From the NCBI RefSeq assembly GCF_019802255.1, contig NZ_JAHYSS010000001.1, positions 1-64,000 on the forward strand: a stretch of 64,000 nt of DNA. The letters run 5' to 3'. Below are positions 24,478-34,475 of the stretch, one piece after another. This DNA is from Pedobacter polysacchareus (GTDB lineage Bacteria > Bacteroidota > Bacteroidia > Sphingobacteriales > Sphingobacteriaceae). The notes beneath the pieces were generated by a model. The model made no database searches and had not been told where the DNA came from. It saw only the letters and a list, made by a program, of their open reading frames with translations. How positions within the stretch are numbered: the stretch's first letter is position 1; each line of letters begins with the position of its first letter. The position numbers were made by a program, and so were the translations under genes.

Positions 24478-27400
24478 TTAAAATCTGAAGTTTAGGTTAA
24501 AGCCCCAGCTTCTTCTTGTTGGCAGGGATCCATATTCGAGCCCCTGGCCATTTCCATTGCTGTAATTAGAATCCGGGTCTACATTGGGTACGTTTTTATA
24601 AATGATGAATGGATTTCTGCTCACTACGGCTACCTGAATATCTTTTAGTCCGAGTCTGGAAGAAAAGGACGCAGGCACTCTATAGCTCAGGGTAATCTCT
24701 CTCATCTTTACATACGTCGCATCGTATACGTAAGGCTTTCCAACACCGCTATCGCTAGGATAAACATATCCCCAGTACAGGGCAGGGTCTACGGCCTGTG
24801 TATTCTCTACATATATTGGGTTTTCGTCTGTCCCTGTTTTTACAACTCCTTTCGGCACATATCCCCTTACCTTACCATCTGCGGTCCATTGGGCAAAGGT
24901 TTTTCCGGCCGTTAGTCTTTCCTCTTCCGACTTAATCCATTCTTCTCTACCTTCAAGCGTGGTATTGAGGCTGCCCCTAACCGCAGCAAACAGATTGGTC
25001 ATAGAGAAAAGATCGGCCCCTTGTTTTACATCGACTACGAAGTTTAAGCCGAAGTTTTTATAATTCATCACACTGGACATCCCGCCGGTCCAGCTGTAAG
25101 TTCCCTTTCCAATTACTTCACGGTAGGTATTTCTTTTTGGCGTCAAGGATTTTTCAGGATCTAAAATCACATTGCCATTTGGATCTCTTTGTTCTTTATA
25201 GGCGAGGATGGAGCCATAAGCTGCACCAGGCATCGCTACAATAGATACACCTAACCATCTGGCATCCGAAAGACTGAGGTAAGGAATTCCATCTGCCAAT
25301 GATTCTACCTGATTCACATTTCTGGCAAAATTGACACTCAAGTCCCAGTTAAAATCTCTACCAACGATTGGTTTGGTATTCAGCATCACCTCGATCCCTT
25401 TATTGGAGATCACCCCTGCATTGACAATCTGGTAGGCAAAGCCGGAAGAGATTGGTGCAGGTACTTTATTGATCTGATCCCTTGATTTTTGAGTATATAC
25501 AGTCACATCCAATCCGATTCTATTGCCTAAAAAACGGAGTTCTGTACCCATCTCGTAAGAGCGGGTGCGGGTAGGTTTAAGGTTTTTATTGGGCAGAATA
25601 TCCCCGGAGATTCCACCTTGTGACCCGCCATTGAAAGACAATGGATTCAATCCATAATAAAGGTCCAGCTGATAAGGATCGGTATCATTACCTACTTCTG
25701 CGGCGGATAGTCTTAATTTACCGAAAGAAAGAATGCTGTTGTCGATTTTAAACGCATCAGAAAACACGAAACTGGTGGCTACTGATGGATAAGTATAGCT
25801 GTTGTTCTGTACTGGCAAGGTTGAAGAAGCATCCTGGCGCACACTTGCATCCAGGTACAGGTAGCTTTTATAGCCTGCGCTCAATAATCCGTACACCGAA
25901 TTCAGGTGTTTTCTGTAATGAGTAGGGATGATGGATTTATCGGCAAAACTATTTGGCGTCACCACATCTCTCACGGTCATATTAGTGAAAGTCATGGCCT
26001 CCCCCTTATTGCTGACTCTGGAAATACTTCCACCTAATCTGGCAGACAGGTGTAAATCTTTGGTCACCTGTTTTTGGGCCGTCAATAAAACATCGGCTTC
26101 AGTGGTGGTAAAGTTACGGTCTAGCAAGTCCAGCTGACCGGTGATACTTCTTGGTGTGCTTGGTGGAGCAAACTTTTGATAGTCCATGTCCATTTGATCC
26201 GTGGCCACCCTTCCTTGTAAATTTAACCAATCCAGGATATTATAGTTCAACTGGATGGAACCCATGAACCTGTTTTTACTGGTGGTATTTTTCATTTCGT
26301 TGATGATCCAGTAAGGATTGATGTTGTATACACCACCTCCCCATTCCAGGTAATCACCGGTTGCCGTTTTATAGGCATTTTTAAACATGCTTTGGTCAAG
26401 TGTATTTGCCAATCCGATAAAGCTGTTTCCAATATTGGAAGCATCATCTGCCAATGCTGGTCTATTGTTCACATTCTCATTCATATAGAATGCCCTGGCT
26501 TCCATCGTCAGTTTAGCTCCGAATTTTGAAGTTCCATTAAAGGTGAAGGAGTTCCTTCTCATTTTAGACTCCGGCACAATATCATTATTTCTCAAATCGG
26601 AGGCCGATAAGCGGAAAGAGGAAATGTCATTGGAGTTCGAAAAGGAAATGGTATTGGTAAAGGTTGATCCTGTTCTGAAGAAATTACTGATGTTATCTTT
26701 TACCAGTGCATAAGGTCTGTCGATGCCATCAAAAGAGGCGGTCATCAATCCCGGATCAATTTTAGGTCCGAAGTTCTGGCGTAAACTCGTTCTCGCCTGG
26801 TCAGGTGTCAGATTCAGTAATTGGTTATTCCCCTGTCCGTACTGCGTTTGATACCCATCAAAAGTAGTCAGCTGATTTTCCAATGTGGAAGTGCTGTTAA
26901 ATTCTATCCCCAGTCCTTTGTCTCCTTTTCCCTTTTTCATAGTGATCAGGACAACGCCATTTGCGGCTCTGGAACCATATAATGCGGAAGCGGAAGGGCC
27001 TTTCAGGATACTGATCTTATCTACATCATCCGGGTTGATCGCCGAGATGGCATCGCCAAAATCTACACCTCCTGGATTGTCTTTTCCACCTGCTTGTCCG
27101 TAGTTGGAATTGTCCATCGGGATTCCGTCTACGACATATAAAGGCTGGTTATTTCCGGTGATGCTGGTATTTCCCCTGATGATGACACGGGAGGAACCTG
27201 CAGGTCCACCAGCGGTACTATTGATGATCAGACCGGGTACTTTACCTGCCAATGAATTGATCACATTGGTTTCACGGGCTTTTTTAAGTTCTTCACCATC
27301 CACCTGTGATACCGCATAACCCAGAGAACGCTCTTCTCTTTTGATCCCCAATGCCGTGACTACTGCTTCCCGAAGTTCAGTCACTTCTTCTTTCAGCACC

Positions 27401-27972
27401 ACATTGATGTTTTTATCGAGGTCGTTTGCTGTGATGCTAACCAATTGGAAGCCGATCATTTTAAAATGAATAACATCTCCCTTACTTGCGGTAATAGTAA
27501 ATAAGCCATCACCATTGGTCATCGTATTTTTTCCGGTCGCTTTATTGGAGACAGCTACACCCGGCATTGGGCTATTTCCCGCATCAGTTACTTTTCCGCT
27601 CAGGTTAAATTCTCTTCTTGACACTGGTTTGTCTTTATTAGACCGTACCATAATGGTTTCCCCATTGATCTGATAGCGAATATCGATCTGCTGAGAAATC
27701 GCATCAAGTACCTGATTGATCTTCCATTTATCGGCGGTCAGGTTAATTTTAGCCGTTTCATCCAGATCTAATGGGTTGTAAGAAAAATGCACATTTGCTT
27801 CTTTCTCAATCTGTTTAAAAGCAGTTAATAAGGTGGCTTGTTTCCATTTAAAAGAATAGACTTTATCTTTCGATTGTGCAAATCCTGATAAGGAAACAAT
27901 GCATATAAAACACAGGCATACTTTAAATAAAAGGCCATAGAAATAGTAATAACATGGTAAGTTTTTGTTCAT
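24478..27972 (-). CDS. SusC/RagA TonB-dependent transporter with STN signalling domain
   Basis: A 1164-residue outer-membrane protein. After the signal peptide comes an STN domain (about residues 38-112: FKQIEKEANVHFSYNPLD, VLDAISQQIDIRYQINGE). A carboxypeptidase-regulatory-like beta-sandwich follows (LSGKVTDAGNSPMPGVAV). The plug (VVTALGIKREERSLGYAVSQVDGEEL, VDGIPMDNSNYG, KGPSASALYGSRAANGVVLIT) and a C-terminal barrel ending GFNLNFRF complete it. The STN domain is the part that contacts a FecR anti-sigma factor when substrate binds, and fecR lies directly upstream. The transporter imports a glycan or peptide with energy from TonB. Confidence 0.95.
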   Translation of the reverse strand: MNKNLPCYYYFYGLLFKVCLCFICIVSLSGFAQSKDKVYSFKWKQATLLTAFKQIEKEANVHFSYNPLDLDETAKINLTADKWKINQVLDAISQQIDIRYQINGETIMVRSNKDKPVSRREFNLSGKVTDAGNSPMPGVAVSNKATGKNTMTNGDGLFTITASKGDVIHFKMIGFQLVSITANDLDKNINVVLKEEVTELREAVVTALGIKREERSLGYAVSQVDGEELKKARETNVINSLAGKVPGLIINSTAGGPAGSSRVIIRGNTSITGNNQPLYVVDGIPMDNSNYGQAGGKDNPGGVDFGDAISAINPDDVDKISILKGPSASALYGSRAANGVVLITMKKGKGDKGLGIEFNSTSTLENQLTTFDGYQTQYGQGNNQLLNLTPDQARTSLRQNFGPKIDPGLMTASFDGIDRPYALVKDNISNFFRTGSTFTNTISFSNSNDISSFRLSASDLRNNDIVPESKMRRNSFTFNGTSKFGAKLTMEARAFYMNENVNNRPALADDASNIGNSFIGLANTLDQSMFKNAYKTATGDYLEWGGGVYNINPYWIINEMKNTTSKNRFMGSIQLNYNILDWLNLQGRVATDQMDMDYQKFAPPSTPRSITGQLDLLDRNFTTTEADVLLTAQKQVTKDLHLSARLGGSISRVSNKGEAMTFTNMTVRDVVTPNSFADKSIIPTHYRKHLNSVYGLLSAGYKSYLYLDASVRQDASSTLPVQNNSYTYPSVATSFVFSDAFKIDNSILSFGKLRLSAAEVGNDTDPYQLDLYYGLNPLSFNGGSQGGISGDILPNKNLKPTRTRSYEMGTELRFLGNRIGLDVTVYTQKSRDQINKVPAPISSGFAYQIVNAGVISNKGIEVMLNTKPIVGRDFNWDLSVNFARNVNQVESLADGIPYLSLSDARWLGVSIVAMPGAAYGSILAYKEQRDPNGNVILDPEKSLTPKRNTYREVIGKGTYSWTGGMSSVMNYKNFGLNFVVDVKQGADLFSMTNLFAAVRGSLNTTLEGREEWIKSEEERLTAGKTFAQWTADGKVRGYVPKGVVKTGTDENPIYVENTQAVDPALYWGYVYPSDSGVGKPYVYDATYVKMREITLSYRVPASFSSRLGLKDIQVAVVSRNPFIIYKNVPNVDPDSNYSNGNGQGLEYGSLPTRRSWGFNLNFRF

Positions 27973-28011
27973 GCTGGTTAAAGGTTAGTTTATTTGGTTA
28001 TTGTTGGTTGC

Positions 28012-29097
28012 TTATTCTACGAAGCTGAGTTCTACACGATCTCCGTTAATGACATAGGTAAAATGGTTAGAGAAACCGATGGCACTCAGCACTTCGGTGA
28101 GGCCTTTTCCATAGAATTTCCCGGTAAAGGCGATCGGCTTTTTAGGTTCATTTTTAGCCGTAATTTCTATTCCGTAAGTTTCTCTTAACAAGGATTTGAT
28201 CTCTTGAAGAGAAGCTTTGGAGAAGACGAGATTGCGGTTGTTCCAGTCGTCGATTTTCTGGCGGTTAAATGTTGTTTTCACTAATTTACCGGCATCAGCG
28301 CTGATGTCTACCTGTTCACCCGGCGACAAGACCAATTCTTCTTTTACCTGCTGATTGACGATCGTACCCACACTTACTTTTCCGGTGTTCAGCATTACAG
28401 AAGTTTCATTTCTTCTACTGTAGTTATTGATTTTAAAAGAGGTACCGAGTGCAGTGGTCGCGGTTTTTCCTGTGATTACGATGAAAGGTTTTTCTTTGTC
28501 TTTGGCGACTTCAAAAAAGGCTTCTCCGCTTAACCAGAGAATCCTGTTGTCCTCATTATAATTCGGATCCAGTTTTAATTCCGTCAGTCCGTTGATGGTT
28601 ACTTTACTGCCATCGGTTAGGGTGATGGTTTTACGTTCGTTATAGGCGGTTTTAATGGTGATGCGCTGGCTGCTTGCCGCAAGTGCAGGAATAGTGGTTC
28701 CATATTCCTTTTTATCCAGCAGGGCATAAGTACCGATAGCAATGACAATTGCTGCGGCCACAGTTATCCATGAAGTTTTGGTTTGGAACCAGAGTTTTCT
28801 TATGATCGGCTCCGGGCTTTCTATTTCGTGTATTGGAACTGCTGCTGGGCTGTTTTCTTCCAGGCGATCGATCGCCATTTTCAGCTTATTCAATTCCTGT
28901 TGTTTTTCTAAAGGATCTACTTTTACAGCCAGTAAGAAAAACAGCGTTCTTGCTTTTAGGATTCGGTCTTCTAATTCCGGGTACGTGTTTCTAATATGCT
29001 CCCAATATAACACCGCCTTCTGGTCATTTCCTAAACAATAGTTCAGGAAAGTATCTTCGGTTAAAAAGTCTTCTACAGCGTAAGCGGCGTATTTCAT
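28012..29097 (-). CDS. FecR-family anti-sigma factor
   Basis: A 361-residue protein. Residues 1-105 are a cytoplasmic helical part that should hold the ECF sigma factor. A single membrane span lies at about 109-127, followed by the FecR periplasmic domain (ITLTDGSKVTINGLTELKLDPNY, LSGEAFFEVAKDKEKPFIV, ALGTSFKINNY, LSPGEQVDI). The C-terminus has the DUF4974-type domain (NNRNLVFSKASLQEIKSLLRETYGIEI), which contacts the STN of the partner transporter. It is first in the operon, 39 bases before susC. No sigma gene precedes it, and the nearest one is at 20777. Confidence 0.93.
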   Translation of the reverse strand: MKYAAYAVEDFLTEDTFLNYCLGNDQKAVLYWEHIRNTYPELEDRILKARTLFFLLAVKVDPLEKQQELNKLKMAIDRLEENSPAAVPIHEIESPEPIIRKLWFQTKTSWITVAAAIVIAIGTYALLDKKEYGTTIPALAASSQRITIKTAYNERKTITLTDGSKVTINGLTELKLDPNYNEDNRILWLSGEAFFEVAKDKEKPFIVITGKTATTALGTSFKINNYSRRNETSVMLNTGKVSVGTIVNQQVKEELVLSPGEQVDISADAGKLVKTTFNRQKIDDWNNRNLVFSKASLQEIKSLLRETYGIEITAKNEPKKPIAFTGKFYGKGLTEVLSAIGFSNHFTYVINGDRVELSFVE

Positions 29098-29214
29098 TCT
29101 GGTTTGTCTTTGGTTATAGCTACAAGTGCAGAGCGCAAGAGATTTTTACCAAAGAATTTTAAAATATATTTTCAGGAGGTTTTTTACACTGGAAGAAAAC
29201 CCCTTTAAAACAAG

Positions 29215-29240
29215 GATAGGTCGGTTTTTACCGGCCTATC
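29215..29240 (-). terminator. Terminator after the export/regulatory operon
   Basis: GATAGGTCGGT and ACCGGCCTATC form an 11-bp stem with one wobble position around a TTTT loop, followed on the minus strand by TTGTTTT. It is about 65 bases beyond the histidine-kinase stop. Confidence 0.7.
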
Positions 29241-29304
29241 TAATGCTAATTATTAATTTATGTTTTATGGATTTCTAGGAATAAAATCAGTCACACATGG
29301 CAAA

Positions 29305-30603
29305 TTATGAAAAGTTTATAGAAAATTCCGCCCCTGCTTGCTCATGATCAGACAGATGAAAAGGGAAATTATGTTTGAGGAGTACATCCTTGATTAGGGT
29401 GAGTCCGATACCTTGCCCATCTGCTTTAGTACTAAAAAACGGGCTAAATAAATAAGCTGATGTTTCCGTAGAAATTCCTTTCCCATTGTCGATGATGCGC
29501 AATCTTTTTGGTTCGTTCTCGGTGATAAAAGTAATGACACCCTGAGGCTTAGTTCCAATTGCTTCTATTGCATTTTTAACGATATTGATCAGTACCTGCT
29601 CGAGTTGCAGCTGGTCTGCCAAGATGATTAAAGGCACCTGATGCAGGTTAAATTCAAAGCTGATGTTTTGCACTCTGGCTCTTTCCGTCCATAAGGTGGC
29701 CACTGAATAAATCAATTCATGGAGATCCATGTACTCTTTATCAGGTTCTGGTAAACGAACCAGATCGGCAAGGTTCCGCATAAAGATATTCAGGTTCTGA
29801 TTGCGGTCTATCGCAACCTGCAGCGCATTGCCGAGGCTGCTGCTACCGATTCGTTCCGTTTCCATCCCCAATGCAGAGTCAAGAATAGAGTTTACCGGCC
29901 CGATCGTATTGTTTACTTCATGTGCCATCATACGGATCACCTTCCCATAACCTTGCTTCTCCGCAATGAGGAGTTCATTGGTCAGTTCCTGGATGATCAC
30001 AAAATGTCGGGGGAAACCCTGATCTACAAATTCGGAAACCTGGATTTTATAGGACTCTGCTCCTCCTTTCAGGATTGCCGATCGTTTCTTTTCCTTTAAC
30101 AGCACGCTGACTTCGTCAATAATGGGATGGATAATGTCTTTTAGGAACCAACCTTCGATTGGAATGGCATGCAGTATTTTTTTAGCCACTGGATTTACCA
30201 TCTGGATTCGATTGTCGTGGTTCAGGATAATGATTCCCACTGGAGAATGGTCAATGAGCTTATCTAAGAAGAAGTGCTGCTGCTGCTGCAATGTTCTTTC
30301 TTTTCTCAACTGATCAATCATCTGATTATAGACTTCGATCAATTGATCCATTTCAAGTGTTCCGGTTTTCACAAATTTAACGTTGAAATCGCGGTCAACA
30401 ATTGCATCTGCTCCCTGAACCAATAAGTTTAAAGGTCGGATCATCTGGTTGTATAGCTGCCAGGAAATCAAGATAGAAATCAGGATCAGTACTTCTGACA
30501 ACAAGAAATACACTTTGTTCTTCTCGAAAACAAAATAGCTTAAAAACAAGGCGATCGCATGTATAATGCACACGAATAATAGGTATTTAGTCCGAAGTCT
30601 CAT
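29305..30603 (-). CDS. NtrY-like sensor histidine kinase
   Basis: A 432-residue kinase from the ATG at 30603 (MRLRTKYLLF). An ATG at 30621 would add six residues. Two membrane spans occur at about 6-24 and 30-48, with almost no periplasmic loop. A HAMP segment, a PAS domain (HSPVGIIILNHDNRIQMVNP) and the catalytic core follow: MMAHEVNNTIGPV (phospho-His), NIVKNAIEAI (N box), DNGKGI (G1) and GQGIGL (G2). The tiny periplasmic part suggests that it senses membrane or internal signals. It overlaps the response-regulator gene by 17 bases and is its obvious partner. Confidence 0.9.
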   Translation of the reverse strand: MRLRTKYLLFVCIIHAIALFLSYFVFEKNKVYFLLSEVLILISILISWQLYNQMIRPLNLLVQGADAIVDRDFNVKFVKTGTLEMDQLIEVYNQMIDQLRKERTLQQQQHFFLDKLIDHSPVGIIILNHDNRIQMVNPVAKKILHAIPIEGWFLKDIIHPIIDEVSVLLKEKKRSAILKGGAESYKIQVSEFVDQGFPRHFVIIQELTNELLIAEKQGYGKVIRMMAHEVNNTIGPVNSILDSALGMETERIGSSSLGNALQVAIDRNQNLNIFMRNLADLVRLPEPDKEYMDLHELIYSVATLWTERARVQNISFEFNLHQVPLIILADQLQLEQVLINIVKNAIEAIGTKPQGVITFITENEPKRLRIIDNGKGISTETSAYLFSPFFSTKADGQGIGLTLIKDVLLKHNFPFHLSDHEQAGAEFSINFS

Positions 30604-31993
30604 CGTTGGGATTGCGCTCATCGTAAGGAATGTTAAATTTCTCCAGTCTGCGGTATAAGGCGCTTCTGGTAATTCCTAAAGCTAGTGCTGCTTTAGAAAT
30701 GCGGTTCTGGTGGAATTCTAAAGCGCGTTTGATCATCAGAATTTCAGTTTCTTCCAATGTCATTGCGCCTACATCCGGGAGCTTTGATACTTGTAATACA
30801 GGTTGTTTTTCCAGCTGACTACTGAAATCTGCAATCTCTAAAAGATTTGTTCTACTCACCAATACCGATCTTTCCACCATATTTTTCAGCTGTCGGATAT
30901 TTCCTGGTAATGGCAATTTCTGCAGCCATTTTACCGCTGCCGGACTTACCTGAAGATCTGGTCTATGGTAAAGCTGTCTCATATTGTCCATCATGAAGTT
31001 CAGCAGCAATGGAATATCTTTCGCTCTGTCTCTTAAAGGTGGAAGTTTTAAAGTGATCAGGTTGATACGGTACAGCAGGTCTTCTCTAAAAGTCCCTTTT
31101 TCTACCATTTCTGCCAGGTTCTTATTGGTGGCACAGATTACACGTACATCTACCATTTTTGTACGGCTGCTCCCTAAAACTTCATAGCTGCGGTCTTGTA
31201 ATACCCGCAGCAGTTTCACCTGACTGCTGGCATCGAGATCTCCGATTTCATCTAAAAATATAGTGCCCTTATTGGCCATTTCAAACCTGCCAATCCTGTC
31301 GTTTCTCGCATCGGTAAAAGCACCTCTTACGTGTCCGAACATCTCACTTTCAAACAAAGAGGTAGAAATCCCACCCAGATTCACTTTAATAAACGGCCTG
31401 TTTCTACGCAGGCTATTTTGATGAACGGCTTCTGCGATCAGCTCTTTACCGGTACCACTTTCGCCCGTAATCAATACGGAGGCATCGGTTTCTGCTACCC
31501 TACCTGCAATTTCCAATAGCTCCAGCATCTGCTGATCTGCGGCAACAATCGACTGAAAATCATAAGCACTATCTAGTTGTTTCCTGCTCGCTGGATGGCT
31601 ATGCTCCTGATGTTTTGCCTCCTGATCCTTTAAACTGATCAGCGTTTTTATCGATTGCAGCAGGTGTTCATTATTCCAGGGTTTATTGATGAAATCATTT
31701 GCCCCGAGTTTCATGCCCTGAACAGCCAGATCTATGCTTGCCCAGCCCGTGATCAAAACTACTGGCAAAAGCGGCTTCATGGTTCTGATCTCTTTGAGCA
31801 AGGCCATTCCTTCTTTACCGGAAGTATCAATTGAAAAATTGAGGTCCAGAATCACTAAGGAGATGGCTTCATTTTTGAGCAGCGCGATCCCCTCCGCAGC
31901 ATTTACTGCGGACCTGACTGGATAGGATTTTTGCTCCAGCAAAAGCATCAGTGAAGTACGAACGCCTATATCATCATCAATTATCAGGATCAT
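30587..31993 (-). CDS. Sigma-54-dependent response regulator (NtrC family)
   Basis: A 468-residue protein. The receiver domain has acidic Asp6-Asp8 and phospho-acceptor Asp50. The AAA+ domain has Walker A GESGTGKE (177-184), the sigma-54 contact loop written GAFTDA (224-229) instead of the textbook GAFTGA, and Walker B GTIFLDEIGDL. The Fis-type helix-turn-helix (NRISKAALALGITRSALYRRLEKF) lies near the C-terminus. It activates sigma-54 promoters from upstream sites. It is the sixth gene of the export operon, 41 bases after the last permease gene, and very likely controls it. Confidence 0.92.
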   Translation of the reverse strand: MILIIDDDIGVRTSLMLLLEQKSYPVRSAVNAAEGIALLKNEAISLVILDLNFSIDTSGKEGMALLKEIRTMKPLLPVVLITGWASIDLAVQGMKLGANDFINKPWNNEHLLQSIKTLISLKDQEAKHQEHSHPASRKQLDSAYDFQSIVAADQQMLELLEIAGRVAETDASVLITGESGTGKELIAEAVHQNSLRRNRPFIKVNLGGISTSLFESEMFGHVRGAFTDARNDRIGRFEMANKGTIFLDEIGDLDASSQVKLLRVLQDRSYEVLGSSRTKMVDVRVICATNKNLAEMVEKGTFREDLLYRINLITLKLPPLRDRAKDIPLLLNFMMDNMRQLYHRPDLQVSPAAVKWLQKLPLPGNIRQLKNMVERSVLVSRTNLLEIADFSSQLEKQPVLQVSKLPDVGAMTLEETEILMIKRALEFHQNRISKAALALGITRSALYRRLEKFNIPYDERNPNDETSD

Positions 31994-32034
31994 CGGCTAA
32001 GTATTGTATAGGTAAGGCTAAATCAAAAATATCT

Positions 32035-33210
32035 TTATTCTTCATGTAAAGCAACAGCAGGATAAATTGACGCCGCCTGTTTGCCCGGATATAAAGCACA
32101 AATGATCACCAGCAGGTAAATAAATAGAATGGCAAAAAGCTGTGCCAGCAAATATACGGAAGCGGGTAGGTCGAAAACATCCAGTAGTGGAAATTGTACG
32201 GCAAAGAAAGATCCGATGATTAATGAAAAGGTGGCGATCACCAATGCTTCACCTACCAATTGCCCGGAGACTGAACCTGCAGTCGCGCCTATTGCCCTTC
32301 TCAATCCAATTTCGGCCCTTCTCTTATTGATGTTGTACCAAAGCACACCGAAAATACCCAGCGCAACATTGATGATTAAAAAGCCAGCTACTATGAAAAA
32401 TATCACAATTGGAACGGTAATTTCTTTATTTTTCTCCACCTTCATATCCGATAGGTCTTTGATCTCCAGATTGGTGCTTTTTATCTGTGAGGCGATTGCT
32501 TTATAAATTTTACCTTCAAAAGCAGCCCCCATTCCTGGTGCTACCCGGATCAGCATTTTATTCATCCAATTGATATTTCCAGTATCAATACGGGTATAAA
32601 TTGCCGGCTCCGTGGCCTTAAAATCGCTTTTATCTTTCAGGTTCTGAACTACACCGATTACTTTTAGCTGCTGGTTATCTTTATCAATTACTTTCCCAAT
32701 GGCGACAGTATTGCCAAACAATTTGAGTTTTGCCGCTTCATTCAGCACTACTGGCACTATAGCAGTAGCATTGTCCTGAGCATCAAACCACCTTCCATTG
32801 ATCATACTGACACGAAGAACTTCCTTATAAGAATCCTCCACATTAAAAATTTCAGTAACCTGCTCTTTATCTTTATACCTAACTGTAGTGTTGATATAGG
32901 TGTCTGAAAAAGGAACATTGCCGCTGGTAAAAGTCATTGATTTTATGCCAGATTCCCCTTTGAGCATCGTTCTTAAATCTTCCTGAAGCATCCCTACAGA
33001 ATCTTTATGTTTACTTACTTTGAGGCCTCCCAAATCCACAGACCAAACTGATTCATCATCTAAACCACTTGGGATCTTATAGATTTGGTAATTGTAAACC
33101 AATAACGTGAAAACAGCGAAGATGACCATAAAGGAAATCAGGATCTCTGAGATGAGCAGAAAGTTCTCTTTCTTTTTATTCCAGATCAGTTTGAATAGGT
33201 GCTTTAACAT
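32035..33210 (-). CDS. ABC transporter permease, FtsX/MacB type (second)
   Basis: A 391-residue half-size MacB-like protein. A first membrane span at about 17-40 is followed by a large periplasmic domain (about 45-265: FTSGNVPFSDTYINTTVR, VVLNEAAKLKLFG). Three C-terminal spans include GIFGVLWYNINKRRAEIGLRRAIGAT, the FtsX-domain signature. It has no ATPase domain. Together with the preceding permease it would form the membrane part of a tripartite exporter served by the separate ATPase. It lies 12 bases after the other permease. Confidence 0.88.
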   Translation of the reverse strand: MLKHLFKLIWNKKKENFLLISEILISFMVIFAVFTLLVYNYQIYKIPSGLDDESVWSVDLGGLKVSKHKDSVGMLQEDLRTMLKGESGIKSMTFTSGNVPFSDTYINTTVRYKDKEQVTEIFNVEDSYKEVLRVSMINGRWFDAQDNATAIVPVVLNEAAKLKLFGNTVAIGKVIDKDNQQLKVIGVVQNLKDKSDFKATEPAIYTRIDTGNINWMNKMLIRVAPGMGAAFEGKIYKAIASQIKSTNLEIKDLSDMKVEKNKEITVPIVIFFIVAGFLIINVALGIFGVLWYNINKRRAEIGLRRAIGATAGSVSGQLVGEALVIATFSLIIGSFFAVQFPLLDVFDLPASVYLLAQLFAILFIYLLVIICALYPGKQAASIYPAVALHEE

Positions 33211-33222
33211 ATCTTTTATTTT

Positions 33223-34464
33223 TTAATTATTGGCTTTTAAAGCAGTAACAACATTTAGTTTAGACATTCTCCAGGCGGGGTAAACACCAGACATCAGGCC
33301 GAATACCAGGCAGGCGAGTAGGCTGTAACACAATACGCGGAAGTTAATTTGCATGTTCATATTGGCGATAATGCCACTGGAGTTTAGCATATGGATCATT
33401 ACCACCGATAGCAGCAAGCCAATAATGGCTCCCAAAACCGTCAGGATCATGTTCTCTATAAGAAACTGCCCGATCAATGTTCTGCTGGAGGCACCGAAAG
33501 CTTTTCTTACACCAATTTCTGAAGAACGCTCCATAATTCTGCTCACATTGATATTCATCAGGTTGATCGTAGGCAGTAATAAAAACAGAAAGACAACAGC
33601 TCCAATTAAAAGGTAAAACCGATCTGTCGCTGATCCTTCAGTAACTCCGAAATAATATTTTGTAAAGCTGTCCAGATAATTATCAGCAAGACCGGTCAAT
33701 ATATCCTGTCCCTTTTCATTATGCGGCACCTTTTTTAATAGCTGCTGATATTCTGCTTGAATTGCAGGCAGGTCAGCGGCTGATTTGGCCAATAAAGTCA
33801 CCAGGTAGCTCCCCATTAAATTTGTCCCTTTTAAGCCAGACCTAGCCAGGGTATAAGGAAGGTACACATCAGAATGTACGTAAGTAACCGTAGAAGGAAC
33901 GGTTTTAACGATTCCAATCACCTTATATTTCTCATTGTTGACTTCCAGGTATTTTCCGATTGCAGGCGCATCTTCCCCAAAGTATTGGTTACTGAAATGC
34001 TTAGAAATCACAGCCACCTGCGCCGCATTTTTCAATTCCTCCTCATTAAAAGGCTTACCTTCCAGAAATTTGAATTGATAAACCTCCCAAAAATTCACAT
34101 CAGTATGCATGATGTCTAATTCTAATTTCCTATTGTTCGGATAAGCATTAGTGGTACTCCGGTAGGAGTGTAGAGCCATCTTTTCCGGCGTTTTCATCTT
34201 AGTTACAAAATCGTTGATAAAATAGAAACTCACTGAGCCCGACATGGAGTAATCGCCTTTCAGAGATTCCAATTTCAAAGATTTGATAAACAATTCCCTG
34301 GATCGGTTTACATCCGGGTAGTTTGGGCTGATCATTGCCTCCATAAAAGCACTCAGCACAATCAGGGTGGTCAGGGTAAGGCTGATACCAAACAAACTGA
34401 TGAAGGTGAAAAACTTCCTTCTTTTCAACACCGCAATGGCGATTTTAAAGTAATTTTTAAACAT
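33223..34464 (-). CDS. ABC transporter permease, FtsX/MacB type (first)
   Basis: A 413-residue protein with the same layout as its downstream neighbour: one N-terminal span (FFTFISLFGISLTLTTLIVLSAF), a large periplasmic domain with VAVISKHFSNQYFG, then three spans with NVSRIMERSSEIGVRKAFGASSRTLIGQFL and a final GVYPAWRMSKLNVVTALK. It differs enough in sequence from the other permease for the two to be likely heterodimer partners. It starts 11 bases after the ATPase gene. Confidence 0.9.
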   Translation of the reverse strand: MFKNYFKIAIAVLKRRKFFTFISLFGISLTLTTLIVLSAFMEAMISPNYPDVNRSRELFIKSLKLESLKGDYSMSGSVSFYFINDFVTKMKTPEKMALHSYRSTTNAYPNNRKLELDIMHTDVNFWEVYQFKFLEGKPFNEEELKNAAQVAVISKHFSNQYFGEDAPAIGKYLEVNNEKYKVIGIVKTVPSTVTYVHSDVYLPYTLARSGLKGTNLMGSYLVTLLAKSAADLPAIQAEYQQLLKKVPHNEKGQDILTGLADNYLDSFTKYYFGVTEGSATDRFYLLIGAVVFLFLLLPTINLMNINVSRIMERSSEIGVRKAFGASSRTLIGQFLIENMILTVLGAIIGLLLSVVMIHMLNSSGIIANMNMQINFRVLCYSLLACLVFGLMSGVYPAWRMSKLNVVTALKANN

Positions 34465-34475
34465 AGCTATCCCCC

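Noticed and set aside
26885..27319. Plus-strand open frames opposite the susC plug region
   Set aside because: They mirror the codon structure of susC. There is no promoter, no ribosome binding site and no recognisable protein.
32035..34464. Tandem duplication of permease genes
   Set aside because: The two share fold and layout, but their sequences differ throughout. Paired half-size permeases are common, so this is not a recent duplication.
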